Source of the DNA: Ligula intestinalis | Lineage: Eukaryota; Platyhelminthes; Cestoda; Diphyllobothriidea; Diphyllobothriidae | NCBI GenBank assembly: GCA_036362985.1 | Contig: JAYGXS010000007.1 | Coordinates: forward strand, 12,265,490-12,329,489 | Direction of reading: 5' to 3' | Length of the DNA stretch: 64,000 bases | Shown: positions 8,953 through 21,004 of the stretch, one piece after another | Position numbering within the stretch: the first letter of the stretch is position 1 | Layout: each line of letters opens with the position of its first letter | Translations under genes and position numbers: made by a program | The notes under the pieces: generated by a model | Database searches by the model: none | The model's input: only the letters and a program-made list of their open reading frames with translations | What the model was told of the DNA's origin: nothing

Positions 8953-10911
8953 TCAGACTTGGAGAGAGGAGAGGGGACGCATGTAATTATCCAAGCGTTG
9001 TTTGTACATCTGAAGGGAACTTGCCTCCACGACTGACTGTGGAAGGTTGTTCCACTGTTGTATGACACGTTGCGTGAAGAATTCAGAGTGGAGGTTTAGC
9101 TTGGACATCTTCATGCGCAACTTCATTGTGTGCCCACGGAGATGAGGCAAAAGGTGCCACTGAAACATGTCTTCAAAGTGTAATCCTTTCTCAAGACCGT
9201 TTATTATCTTGTAAACTAGGATAAAACTCCCTCTTTGTTGCCTGTAATGCAGAGGGAATAAATTTAGGCATGTCAGTCTATCTATGTAAATGTGGTTCTT
9301 TAGACCTCTTACTAGCTTTTTTGCCCGACGCTGCACTTTCTCCAGACATGCTGTGTCCTTTGCTAGCCATGGCCGCCACGCCTGTATGCCATACTCTAGG
9401 TGTGGTCGAACAAATGTGCCGTACACTCTGCCAAAGAGATCTTCATTGAAGGCTAGAAACGCACTTTTTATAGCGTGCAGCACTCCCGTGGCTTTATTTG
9501 CATCTTTGACAGATTGTAATGAGGGCTTCAGATTACTCTTTATCCAAATGCCGAGGTCTTTTTGTGTAGATGCAACGGGAATTTGGATGTCTTTCGGGTG
9601 ATATGTCCTGCTGCTCTGGGGGATAGGGTAGTTTGTTGGACGCAGGTGGAGGACGGCACACTTTTGCACATTGAAATCCGGCAGCCATCTCTCGAACCAC
9701 GTCTGCAGTTTGCAAAGATTATTTTGCAGAGCATCTCAGTCGCTTGGGCGCTTAATGACCTGCCCGAGCTTAACGTCGTCAGCGAACATGATTTTACCGC
9801 AGTCCAGGTCTTGAAGGCTGTCATTTACATAGATAATGAAGAGTAGATGACCGAGAACGGAGCCTTGAGGAACCCCACTAACTACGTCCGATTTATCCTC
9901 CCCGATGCAAACACGTTGTTTTCGACCGATTAAAAATGACTTGATCCAGTCCAAAATTTTCCCTTTGATGCCAAGAACGCTCAGTTTATGTAAAAGGCGT
10001 TGATTGGGCACACTGTCAAAGGCTTTGCAGAAATCGATGTACATTATGTCCACTTCGAAACCCTCTTCTAAAGCACTTGTCCAGGCCTCAATTGAAGTAA
10101 GTAAATTTTAAAGGCAGGAGCGCCCTCGCCGAAAGCCATGTTGGAAATTTTGTATGATGTCACTTTCATCGCAAAATCTTAGTATGGCCTGCTTGACAAG
10201 GACCTCCATCATTTTGCAGGAAGGGCAAGTCAAGCTTATGGGCCGAAAGCTGTTTGCAGACATCTTGCTACCTCCCTTATATAAGAGTACGATGTTGGCC
10301 GTGTTCCACTGCAAAGGCAAGTCCCCTGTTCTCATGGAAAGCTCGAACAGAATTGAAAGAGGCACCGATAGCTCGGTTGACAGTTCTTTAAGTATCAGTC
10401 CAGGGATCCCATCCGGTCCAGGAGACTTGTCTGGTTTGATGTGACTGAGGACATGTCTTACGTCTGCGACAGAAAAGGTAACATTTTCAATAACGTCTGT
10501 ATCTTCGCCCACTTCTACTCCCGAATTGCCGTCGGGGGATTCCATCAGAAACGCCGATCTGAAAAACTCTGACAGTAACTCTACTTTCCGCGGTCCTTCC
10601 GTTACTACGTTCCCGTGGTTATCCCTTAGAGCTGCAATGTCGTCCCGGTGCTTCCTTTGACTGCGAATGTATCCATAAAACTTCTTTGGACATATTGCGG
10701 CTTGTGTTGTTAGTTGACGCTCAAAGGCAGTTCTAGAATTTTGTATTTCCTTACGGCATATATTTGGTTGCGCTTTATGAATATAAGTGATGTTGAATCT
10801 TGAAGACGCTCGTACTTTTTCCATAACCTTTGTTTCTTCTTCATGGGCCTTTTTAGCGGCTGGTTGACATATGGAGGTCTGGTACATGGTCTTATTACTT
10901 TCATTGGGCAA
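8953..10911 (-). pseudogene. CR1-like LINE reverse transcriptase
   Basis: One frame from 10911 to 8953 with stops only at 10108-10110 and 9736-9738. In order: KSPGPDGIPGLILKEL, NTANIVLLYKGG, HGFRRGRSC, YIDFCKAFDSVPNQRLL (first catalytic Asp), SGVPQGSVLGHLLF, FADDVKLGQVI (active-site aspartates), then the C-terminal region VYGTFVRPHLEYGIQAW, FTQRVIQQWNNLPQSVV and LDNYMRPLS. This is the standard order for jockey/CR1-group elements. The enzyme would prime cDNA at the nick made by the endonuclease encoded upstream. Confidence 0.88.
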
Positions 10912-11838
10912 TGGACTTTAATTAAGCGCTCTACAGTCCCTTGGATATGCTGCCATAATTCATTTGTATCGTTCGTACTGTGCAACCAGTTTTTTGCGCA
11001 AGTGGTACGTCTCATTTTTTCAAAGTCGGTTTTCCAAATATTTCTGCGCCTCTTTATTTGCGATTTTGGAGACAGTAGGTAAAACACGCAGGTAAAATCA
11101 ACGTGGTCGCTTAACCCAACTGGCGGTTGTGAGTTCACTTCCTTTATGATCCCCTCTTCTTTACTGAAAACGAGATCTAGAAAGTTTGATCGCTGGCCTT
11201 CTCGCAGTCGGGTTGTGAAGTCTATGTGTTGAATGAGATATTTGTCCAAAGAAAACTGAAGTAGTTGATAATTGAAAGGTGCTGCTGCGGCCTTTATTCC
11301 AGGCCTTATCCAATCGATGCCAGGAGCGTTGAAATCACCCAGGAGTAATAGGTTTTCCTGTTTACAGATAACTGTCAGTGAACTTAGCAGTTCTACGTCG
11401 ACACTTTCACTGGAGCCAGAAGGCCGATAAACAACGCATATATTGAGTGCTGGATGTTGCCTTGTCGTAATTTTGCATGAAATTATTTCATATCGTCGTA
11501 GAGCTATGCCTGCGATTTCCCTCTGACAACGGGAAATTTCATTGGCTACATAAAGTGCCACTCCTCCGCCTCTACGTTGAGATCTGTCGCAGCGGAACAG
11601 TCGATAGCTTTCCATGCTGACTTCGCTGATCTCTATTGCTTCGGTCAGCCAAGTCTGTTAATTCAATTATATGCGGTTTCTGCTCAGATACTATTATTTT
11701 GAGTTCGTCAAGTTTATTGAAGGGACTCTGAAAATTGGTACAATAGATCTCGAGGCAGCGGCCACTATTGCTTGTGGTATCTTCTAGAACCGGCCGGTTG
11801 ACCTTGGTTAATTTTTCTGCCTGACTACTTCCAGCCAA
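10750..11838 (-). pseudogene. CR1-like LINE endonuclease domain
   Basis: The frame at 11572-11838 gives the N-terminus (LEIYCTNFQSPFNKL to PHIIELTD). After a frameshift near 11655 the frame at 10710-11615 continues with WLTEAIEISEV (upstream of its first Met), RRGGGVALYVANEI, LLLGDFNAPGIDW and VGLSDHVDFTCVF. These correspond to the metal-binding and catalytic GDFN and SDH motifs of the exonuclease-endonuclease-phosphatase fold used by LINEs to nick target DNA. The frame runs about 300 codons, then shifts by one base near 10750 into the reverse transcriptase. Confidence 0.85.
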
Positions 11839-11849
11839 AGAAAATTTCG

Positions 11850-13570
11850 TTCAATGTGGACTATTTCTCCTCCTCTTATTTGTAGGCCAATTTCACCTTT
11901 CGGTCGTTTAGATCGTTTTACAAAAGTTGCATTTTACTGCGTTCCTTTGGTTCATAATCCGGCTGAAAGAAAACTCCAGCATGCATGGTCCGCAGAGACG
12001 ACTTTATTTCCAGCAAAAGCTGTGCCTGCGCTTCGGTGTCCCAAATGACCTTAAATGGTCGTGACCGAAAGCTTTAATCGTTCGGCGGCTGATCCTTACC
12101 TATTCTAAATATTTTAAGAATTTGTACAGACTCAGTGCCCCTTAGCAGTTATTTAGCGTACTGCCGAGCGAGACCTCGATCGTGCTCCACCTTATCCCCG
12201 GCAACTGTAGCCGTTGATTCTGGTGCACCCTGTATCACTATATGTTGCTTACGGTTGGCTCGAGCTTGGGCCGTGGTGACAATCAACCTGAAAAAAGATA
12301 GGCGGTGTTTATGTTACCTTGCAAGTGGGTATGTATTAGATGCAAAGCCTATGTGAAGCCGCATATCAGATAGACACCAGTTTATTTTTCCCAAATTTCG
12401 CAAATATATTGTGCTTTGGGGAAAATTACCGCTTCATTTGCACGTCTTCTGTGAATTCTACACTGTGAACCAAGGAACGAATTAACCTTGCCTCTAGTTG
12501 GCCTAGCACCTCTAGAAACGCGTCTTTGAGAGTGGGCCTTGAAGCGTCTATTTCGAACTTAGAATGCTATATTTGCAGTCCTTGAGTATTTTTCACTCTG
12601 AATAGAGCACATGATAGTGTGATAGGTGAAAACCGTGCACACACAAGGATAAATTCTGTGCGTCTTCTGTGCAAGGGCATACCACTAATGTATCCCATGT
12701 TCTGCAACCCCATATGACTTCATTCCTATGATTGGTGGCAGTGCTAAAAGGTTTGGCTTACTCCCACACCAGTCCGAACCAAGTGGTGGCTAGACCAGCA
12801 GCGTGCTGTCAGCATGAGCCCATAACGACTGCTGCACGCGTCTGTGGTATGCATCAAACTGGGACCCTAACAGCACGTCTCATCTACAGCTTCCTAACCA
12901 TCACCGGTTTGTTGACAGGCTGGGATAGTCGACTGGTGCATTGAGAAAGTAATAAATTAAGAGCAACAAGGGGAAATCCATTCCCACTTCACAGCAATGC
13001 ACTACACACCACATATGATAATTTAATCGTCCATGTCAACGATGATTACTGTGTGCCTCCACGGCATGGCGGACAGTAACCTGAGCATAAATTATATTTC
13101 GGTAGAAAGAGTTCGTTGGAAAACAGAAGTGCTTCTACCGAATTATACATTCCTCCAGGGATGCTGATTTTCCAGTTCATATGAATTATATTGTTGTCAG
13201 TGTTGGCATAAGATGCAGATATCACACTATCTTACCCTGTCCCGCATACTAGCGCGGTGCCATTATCATGTTTATATGAAAGCAGGTGGTTGGCAGGGAC
13301 CGAGTCATTTCTGGCTCTGATTCCACAGAATGGGAATGCGAAAAAGGCAAAGGTAAGAAGACGTCATTTTATCCGGGCTCTCAGTCCCCCAGTCGGATAA
13401 TCCAAACAAAAATCAAACTGGAGACGCCACGCAGCCCATGCTATGTCATCAAGTGAAAACACTCCAAGTCACGGCTTTTAGCGTACCTGCATGTCTTTAA
13501 CCAATCAGATAAATAGATAAAAGGGGGAGTATTCGCCGAAACGTCAAGCATGCACTCAACGGCCAAGGCC
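11850..13570. other. No gene recognised
   Basis: About 1.7 kb with only short unsupported frames. GCCGAAACGTCAAGC near 13533-13547 recalls the ribozyme family, but no core or hairpin precedes it. Confidence 0.4.
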
Positions 13571-13572
13571 TC

Positions 13573-13773
13573 GGCCACTATATAAACTGGTCAGTTGACT
13601 AGTGGTTGGGTGGAAATAGTCTTAACAATAAATTGGTGCAGCTATATGTATCACAATGCCCAGAAAAAGGTGGCCACTATATAAACTGGTCAGTTGACTA
13701 GTGGTTGGGTGGAAATAGTCTTAACAATAAATCGGTGCAGCTATATGTATCACAATGCCCAGAAAAAGGTGGC
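13573..13773 (+). repeat. 99-bp tandem duplication
   Basis: Two head-to-tail units, 13573-13671 and 13672-13770, each starting GGCCACTATATAAACTGG and ending CAGAAAAAGGT. They differ at one visible position (AAATTGG versus AAATCGG). Each contains TATATAA. The near-identity implies a recent duplication. Confidence 0.9.
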
Positions 13774-15120
13774 ATGGAAAACTGCAAATGGAAAAAATTT
13801 ACCTTTTTCTATGAGTGTATTGTTGAGTGTGTAATTCAGAGAACAAGATCACAATACCCATTTCTCAGTAGAATTATCACGCACCTACGGCGCCAGCCGC
13901 ACTTACAGCAGTCTGGCATATACGGACCAGGGAGTACGTTGCCTATGACAAGCGTAGAAGTGCTACCTCTCTGTGTCATGAAATGCGTTCACGCCGGTAT
14001 TCTTGGATATAATTTCATCATAACGATTGTGTTTGTATGTGAGAGACAATGGGTGCAATGGATTCTGCGAAAGTTTGTCGCTTTATGGATTGATTAACGC
14101 ACAAGTTTCGAACCCTACACTAACAACCTGGTGCACGTGGTGAATGGCAATCGTTCTACGGACTCTGGCAAAAAATAAGTACACAAATTTATTAACATGC
14201 TAACACGAAACAATTGTTGCTGTACACATTTTATGGCATTCCAATACCATATTCCTTCAGAAAATTACGAAAAATTCCCGCTTTTGCGAAATTTTCTCCT
14301 GGAACCTAGACTCTGCTGCTTTCAAATTCCTAGTATTCGTGATAACCTGTTGCCAAATGCATTGGCCGTGTCCACATAAGAGACTGACGTGAATGCATTG
14401 TTGGCATACGCGAACAGTAAGCATGATCCAGTGTGCTGTAACGGGCCAATCTGACCCACTGGGTCGATGAGTTGTTTGAACCTTTCAAGGTCATCCTTTT
14501 TTGTTTTCACTCTTCAGAGTTTGCTGAGTCACATCTAGGATCCGTGAGTTGGACTATCTCAATTCGCATACCAGATCGCTCCCGTACTCACATTGTCTCC
14601 TTGCTACGTTCCTACCGTCTTGAGCGGGTGAACATTCTCCTCCCGGTTTGGTCTTTCCATCCAGTTTTGATTTTGTATTATTAGAGACTACTATCCTTAG
14701 ATATTTTCCCACTCGTTTTTTTATACTAGTTTTCCATACATTTCGTTGATATTGTTCTACATTATTAAACCCCATATTTACACCTGGACCTTCTTTCCTC
14801 TTACTTTGTGTATGACCCTATGCCTGTTGATAAGAAGAGGTTATCTGAGGTTCACTCTGAGGTAAACCGACTTTTAGAAGTGATGTCCACGTTATCTGCT
14901 GAGAAACGTTATCCCCCTTCGTTATCAAATCACTCGCCAGACTCGTCAAATCCACGAGTAGTACGGAATACTACAGTGCGAATGAGGACCATTGGTTAAT
15001 TTAAATTTTCTTACAGGCTCCGGGGCCTATCACTGCATTATTTCCGCTAACAAACGGAGCGCTTGGCATCCCAATTCCTATCTCGATAATCGGCACTTGA
15101 TTAAAACAAGGACAAGGTCA
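13774..15120. other. No gene recognised upstream of the GST gene
   Basis: A 130-codon frame starting inside the tandem duplication (13705-14097) and a 63-codon frame at 14808-14999 have no recognised domain. No splice-consistent extension was found. Confidence 0.35.
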
Positions 15121-15139
15121 AATTATACTCAACCGCATG

Positions 15140-15148
15140 TATTTAAAG
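15140..15148 (+). promoter_or_regulatory. Possible TATA box of the GST gene
   Basis: TATTTAAAG lies 53 bases before the GST start codon, leaving room for a short leader. Placement is plausible; start-site data are absent, and a trans-spliced leader cannot be excluded in a flatworm. Confidence 0.35.
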
Positions 15149-15200
15149 AGGCGTAATCTTGATATCGCAATTCACCGATCAATCACGTCGCCTACGGAAC

Positions 15201-18200
15201 ATGCAACAACCTCCAGTTCTGGGTTATTGGAACATTCGTGGGGTAGTGTTGAAAAACATATTTTCTTTAAATGTTTGCTTTTCTTATCTATAATCACAGA
15301 GCTCGAGCTTTAGTAACTTTTGTCAATATAAAATTCGTACGTATACGTACGTTAGATATGAAACCAATCCATTTTGTATGCTATATTATTCAAAATAGGT
15401 GGGGTTTACATCCAACTACACAAACTGTTTTGCTCAATAAACTACCTTATTTTTGAGGTCTCGAGTTTTTATTGCCAAAGATATAGTAAAAGATTAATTG
15501 AATTTTATATAAGCATATCTATATAAGCAAGTTAGCAAGTTATATAACTTGTTGTGCTATTGTTGTTACTTATGTTTATTACCTCCATGGAAGTAGGGAC
15601 TGAGATCAAAAAATAAACAGTAGGATTTCATTTGGAATAATAACAAGACGAGTGACAGTTTTTCTCCTAAAAACCACAAATGACATTCCATTTTGAATTA
15701 TGAGCCAGCGTTAGAAGGTTTTTTTACTGTCTGCTCTTTTTGCTCACTTACATTGCTGGCTCCTGTGAACTGAGTGTGAGTGTATTACTTGAAACAAGCG
15801 AGTCGTCGTCTACAATTGTGTCAACGACTTCTTTAGAATGTTCGGCTGTGCCGATTTTTTCTGAAATCCTATGTAGTAAGAGGAAGTTCAAAGGCGTTTG
15901 CTTTATTTCATTTCATAAACTTGACTTGACTTGACTATAGTCTGCCTTCTTGGTGTGCAAAAATGATAACGATAAAAAAATTCGTTTATGCCCGCCAATC
16001 ATAATTTTAGTTGGCTCATGATGTCAGCCATCTCCTACCATCACTTTCTTGTATTGAGCATCAGAAATTTATTTAGCAGAGTGACGAACCTGTTCAAACC
16101 AGTCAAGCCTTTGCGACCATAAAAACCCTAGGTGATATTATTGTGATTTTACACCGTGGATTAATCCCGCGGTGTGTACTTATTAAGGGCAGTAGGATAT
16201 TCTGTACAAACGATTGAATTATTACTTCCTTCTAACTGGAGCATAGTGTTAATTAATTTAAACCAGTAACTGACTCAACACATGTGTTTATTTTTTTCAG
16301 TTGGGACAATCCGTCCGTCTTCTCTTTCACTATCTCGGTGAAGAGTATGTCGAGGAGCTGTATGCATTCGGCGGCGGTAATCAGTTTTGCTTTCTTATTT
16401 TATTATTTTAGCTCCCGACTTCTCCCGTGAATCGTGGCTTAAAGTAAAATTCAATAAAGGCCTTGACTTCCCTAATGTAAGTTGACGTGGCATGTAATGT
16501 ATTGAGTTAGTTGCCATACTTGATTGATGGCGGATTAAAACTCACGCAGTCGAGTGCTATTTTGGAATACCTGGCGGACAAACATGGGATGCGTAAGTCG
16601 CTCAAGTGATTTTTCTTGCTAAATTTATAGTTTTACCTTTGATTATAATCCTTGGCATTAAATAGAACTGCTTTGCAACACTCTTGCCTCCTATCTGATG
16701 ACCGTTTTCCTTTCTCGAACGGATACTTTTTTCTCCCTGTATGCTGTCACCACTGCTAACAATAATTGTTTAGCCTGATCTCCTTGGGTAAAGCCTATCC
16801 TGTCGGGATAGCTGCCGTCACTAGCCAAAGCAGTTCTGTCATTCGCAGTTTTATTCGGATTTAGACGTTGTTTGCTGGATCTTTTTTTGTAAATTCACAC
16901 TTAGGACTGAGTACGTTGTTTAATTTTGCGCTTTTCTAAGCGTAAGAAATATGCAATCGGTCTTTGAAAACACATAATTTGATATTGTAGTTCCCTCTTG
17001 TGCCAAGGAGCGTGCAGTTGTGCATATGTTGCAAGCAGCAGTTGCAGACTTCAGAGGCAGCTATCTCCAGATTGTTTACAACCCAGATTATGTAAGTTTG
17101 CAGTTTTTTATCAAATCAGATCTACCTCATCTTCTTCTTTGATATACATTATTATACTTCTTGGGAGGGCAGTTGTTTACCTTTTTAACTTTCATAGAAC
17201 AAGGTCAAGCAAGGTTTTCTGGACAGTCTGCCCGAAACGTTGCAAGTATGGTCCAAGCATCTGGGAACGAAAAACTGGCTTAACGGTTGCAAGGTAACGG
17301 CGTCCGATTGGAGCCCATTTTTTCAACTCCTATTTTTTCTCCTGCAATACCCTTTCAGGCTCTTTTTAATTAAATCGCTAGTTATTAACCGAATTTTGGC
17401 TGTACAATGCACGTTCAGGGCAACAAAATGCTCATAGTTTGTTCTTCATACCATTTTCTGTATAATTTGCTTTGCTGCCACAAAGACTCATTGCCTTGTT
17501 GCTGTTAGACAGCTTCAAAAATGCTTGATTCGTACGATACCTTTCAATGTATCTTGTCTCGTTGTATTTTTCGACTGAGAGCGTTTATAAAAAATCTCAA
17601 CGGAAACTCCACCGAGAGCACATTCCTCACACTAATAGCCGTCGCAGGGCTTATGTGTTTAATTATAATAGGCAAGACTATGAATTTAACTTGTTATTGA
17701 TGACTTTGTTGTCAGTCATACTAAGGCCTGTCACGAGGTGAACTAGTGAATGCTCTTATTTTGCAGATAAACTACCCGGATTTTAACATGTATGACCTCT
17801 TGGATGCACTGAGAACATGGGACCCCACCTGCCTGGATAAATTCTCCAATCTAAAGGACTATCTGAAACGATTTGAGGTATTTCTTTCATCATTTTTCTT
17901 TAAATGTACTGTCGAAAAACGGATTTTGGGTGACGGCGCATATCAAATGTCCGTCATTTTGGTGAAATATTGTAGGCCCCACCAATTATGTATCAGAATA
18001 TGTTTTTAATGTTTGTGCTCTCCTGAAATACTTCGTGGTCTGGCTCTAATGTGTGTCTCCCTTTACTTTATCAAAAACAGATGGGTAGAAAATCCAAACC
18101 ATTTGCCGCACAGCGAGTTGTAATGTTTTCGACTGTGCTCCGAGGTAAATTGCATCAATAACAGTGGCAGATGTCCGAGAATAGCCTTGGTCGATCTGTA

Positions 18201-18690
18201 TCAAGGCTCTTTGTTACACGACTCAAGGGTTGGTAAAAAGATACGTCTTACTCTTAACAGGGACCTTATCTATGAGGCACATGCATCAAATGCTTGTGTG
18301 GCGCATTCCTGTGGGAACAGCACAGCAGATCACCAAGTATACAGTACCTAATCAAGTGTGACTTATTAGTAGTATTATTAGTAGCATAGTCATATGTTTT
18401 CTAGGGGGAACATGAGTTTAGTAGGTATTTCGTTAACACACATACTTGGTTTTATCAGTTGATTTCGGGTTAGTTCCTGCTACCTCTTTAAGCTGTTGTT
18501 CGCGGATGTGTTCCAAGTGAAATAGCCAACTAGGAACATGTGTAAATTAAAAAAAACACCATCCTAGCATTTCAATAAATGTTTGCTTTGATTTTAGGAC
18601 ATACCGACAATCAAGAAGTTCCAATCTTCAAAGGCGTATATGGCACGTCCTTTCAATGCCCCCGCAGCCGGCTGGGTTGGAGATGTCTAG
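15201..18690 (+). CDS. Mu-class glutathione S-transferase, 8 exons, 221 aa
   Basis: Cytosolic enzyme that conjugates glutathione to electrophiles; active as a dimer. Exons: 15201-15242, 16301-16376, 16412-16476, 16511-16592, 16991-17091, 17198-17293, 17767-17877, 18598-18690. All introns are GT-AG and the joined frame is open to TAG at 18688-18690. The thioredoxin-like domain carries LGYWNIRG (catalytic Tyr9), W48, FPNLPY with the cis-proline (P63), and TQSSA (Q74, S75) for the glutathione glutamyl group, then ILEYLADKH. The helical domain includes the N-capping-type segment NYPDFNMYDLLDA (156-168) and ends GWVGDV. Length equals family norm (about 218-220). Exon sizes 76, 65, 82, 101, 96 and 111 match, from memory, those of vertebrate GSTM genes. 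Two introns are only 35 and 34 nt. It appears intact and functional. Confidence 0.95.
15715..15945 (+). repeat. LINE 3'-end-like repeat in GST intron 1
   Basis: About 230 bp running from TTTACTGTCTGCTCTTTTTG to CATAAACTTGACTTGACTTG, ending in a pentamer (CTTGA)n. A sister copy lies at 57925-58155 on the same strand. The simple-repeat terminus suggests the 3' end of a 5'-truncated non-LTR element inserted in sense orientation in the 1058-nt first intron. Confidence 0.6.
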
Positions 18691-18802
18691 AAGAAATTCA
18701 AGGACTCTATGTGACTTTTAATGTGGGAGGGGGTCTTATCATAACTATTCAAATATAAATTATACTGCGCTTACAAATTTTTTCTGACGACCGCTTTTAA
18801 AT

Positions 18803-18808
18803 AATAAA
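18803..18808 (+). terminator. Polyadenylation signal of the GST gene
   Basis: AATAAA 113 bases after the GST stop codon; the first canonical signal downstream. Confidence 0.6.
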
Positions 18809-18941
18809 TTGATTTGTTAGAGGCATTGTATAGATTTATTAGCAGGGGAAAAAGCTCTCTTTGCTGACGTGAGGACCATTTTTGACGGGGAATACTTCTT
18901 AAATGTTTAAATGGTTATCTATCTTGGCTGCATATGTGACC

Positions 18942-20030
18942 CGAAGCTGAGACTATTACGATTCACTAGGCTTACCAACCGGCAACCATACTCAGACCTC
19001 ACAGTCAGTTCAGGGTGTGCTTGTGTGGAGTGACCGACTGGTGGATTGAGAGTCATTTAGTTAACTTTTGTGTTTAATCCTACTGCTTGTGGTTAAGGTG
19101 CCAGGTCGTGTGAGTTGTATGCGCTGACGAGGTCATTAGATAGACCCTTAACTCCGTCCAATGCCCGCACCGGTTCGCTGACGGGCTTGGTCGGTAGATT
19201 GACGCTGGAGGTGGAAAAGGGAGTAAGATCAAGGGCTCAGCGCAGTCCTTTCCTCACTATAAACAATCGAACGCGCCCGAAGCTATCACGATTGGCTTAG
19301 TGCCGTGGCTTGGAATTTTATCGACTGACGGGATAATTCGGACCGCAGTGTCAGTCAGGTGTGCGCCTATGGGGAATGGTGGATTGGGAGTCAGAATGCA
19401 ATGGCTTCTCTGTGACAGTATGCGGCATCCGAGCCAGGCGTGTCGTGACGCTCAGGGATGGCTCAGACCGCGCCAGCTGCCTGCGTCCTGGGAGGGAGGA
19501 GAAGAAGGACAAGGAGGAGAGAGAGAGTGTGTGTTGTATCAGTCACTGCGCTTACTCTCCGAACCAGATAACTGACCGGTTCGGACAGTGACTAGAGAGA
19601 AGGGGATGAAGTGGATGGCTCAGCGCATTTTTTCGTCACTATAATTAATCGGACGCGCTTCAAGCTATCGCAGTGCGCTTAAAGCCGTGGCGTGGAAAGT
19701 TTCCAACTGATGGGATAAGCCGGGCCAAGTGGTCAGCCTAGTTTGCGCTTGTATGCAGTAGCCAACTAGCGGACTGAGATGCAGACTGTAATAGCTCCTT
19801 CCTAGTGTGTACTCTCGGCCCGACGATGGGTGAGGCCTGGAACTGGGAAGGAAAAGTGAAGTCGACGTCTTAGCGCACTTTGCTCACTACAAACAATCTG
19901 ACGCACTTGAAGTTATCATGCTGGGCTAAAAGCCGGGCCGTGGAAAGTTGCCAACTGACATAGTTCGTGGGACCGCACAGTATATTTTTGTGAAGAGTGT
20001 CTGCCGGGTGAACTGATCGCAAAATGTGGT
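18942..20030 (+). repeat. Degenerate tandem array of about four units
   Basis: A recognisable unit start (CGAAGCTATCACGAT-like) recurs at about 18942, 19278, 19660 and 19908, followed each time by a GCCGTGGC..GGAA block, CAACTGACGGGAT-like and GTCAGTCAGG-like segments. GCTCAGCGCAGTC-like and CACTATAAACAATC blocks precede units two to four. Spacing is irregular (336, 382, 248 bases), so internal deletions or insertions exist. The array starts about 250 bases after the GST gene and is richer in GC than its surroundings. Confidence 0.65.
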
Positions 20031-20039
20031 CTTTATAAC

Positions 20040-20840
20040 ACTCCCACTCCGTGGAGTCTAAGCCAGGTATGGCAGAACGTTTGAGGCATGGCTTCAGCTG
20101 TGCCTGTTCTCTGTGTTTCGTTTCCAGTCTTCTTGCCTTGGTCATGACACCAGGTCCAGGTGAGATGGGGAGGAGAGAATGTGGTAGATGCAAGGCTAGT
20201 TCAAGCTTAATGAAGCAGGTGGTGAACATTGTTTAAAACGACGTTTTAAATTCCGTGGATTATCATTGGGGCCCAATGCCACCTCAACCAATGCGAGCCA
20301 ATACTCTCCCCCCCTTTCTCTCTCTATCTACTGCGATGGTGTTTTTGACCAGCGGACTTGCTTTGTGGATGACTCACGCCACTGTTTTAGCACCCAATGG
20401 TAGAAACACTACTGGCGATGGACGTGGACATGTAACTAGAAATTTAAGTAGTTCGTCAATGCGGTTTAAATTTCGTTGCGGCAGAGAGCCTAGTTGATCC
20501 GTCTGCTGCCAACTCCCAATCTGAGACTTGTAAGTTGACCGTTGCGTGTTGTAGTGGGGATCAGTTCTTGTTCATTTTCTTCTAATTCTTCTTCTCAGGT
20601 GCCGGAGTTCTGATTTCGGTGTTTGAAAAAGTATAAACTTGGACTAAAACCTGAGGCCAAGTTGGTTGTTTGAGACGCCGAAATCTTGCCTGTGGGGGCT
20701 TCGCTGTAGCCATCTGCAGTCTGTCTACTTCGAAGACGACCATTTCAGCTTCCACGAATGCCTGCCATGTTTACTGATCATATACCAACGGCAACTGGGT
20801 CTCGTTGTTTGTGTGAGATCACATAAGGGGGAGAGGCTCA
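20040..20840. other. No gene recognised
   Basis: Short frames without motifs. A TTCTTCTAATTCTTCTTCTC tract at 20577-20596 resembles the tail of the ribozyme repeats but no core precedes it. Confidence 0.35.
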
Positions 20841-20847
20841 TGACTGA

Positions 20848-20876
20848 GCCATTTATGGTTTATTAGCCGTAGTCAG
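20848..20876 (-). ncRNA. Hammerhead-like motif, second lineage (copy 1)
   Basis: Minus strand CTGACTA, CGGCTAATAAACC, then ATAAATGGC. Spacing is identical to the motifs at 27021-27050 and 24394-24423 (minus) and 63115-63144 (plus). The helix II equivalent is GGCT-AATA-AACC, here with one mismatch. The GAAA element reads TAAA, so this copy is likely inactive. It is part of a SINE-like repeat. Confidence 0.35.
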
Positions 20877-21004
20877 CTAGCCGTGCCCCATCCTGGGACG
20901 AGTGGATCCTAAGTGAGCGCCCATCAACAAGTGTATATCGAAACGGGCAAGGGAACGAGCCCGTAAGATATTGATTAGAACACTGCATCTACGATACTGC
21001 CTTA

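Larger units (their letters stand above)
8788..11840 (-). mobile_element. CR1-like LINE, nearly complete second ORF, minus strand
   Basis: Reading downward from 11838: start of an apurinic-type endonuclease (FQSPFNKLDELKIIVSEQKP), its GDFN and SDH motifs, reverse transcriptase, a C-terminal region, a 3' untranslated region, and a terminal AATAAACGGAAACTGAAACTG at 8810-8790, the tandem hexamer tail typical of this LINE group. There are two frameshifts (near 11655 and near 10750) and two in-frame stops (10108-10110 and 9736-9738). Everything else aligns, so it is a rather young dead copy. No ORF1 was recognised upstream of 11838. Confidence 0.85.

Noticed and set aside
13533..13547. GCCGAAACGTCAAGC resembling the hammerhead second core half
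   Set aside because: No CTGATGA-type core or hairpin upstream and no family tail downstream.
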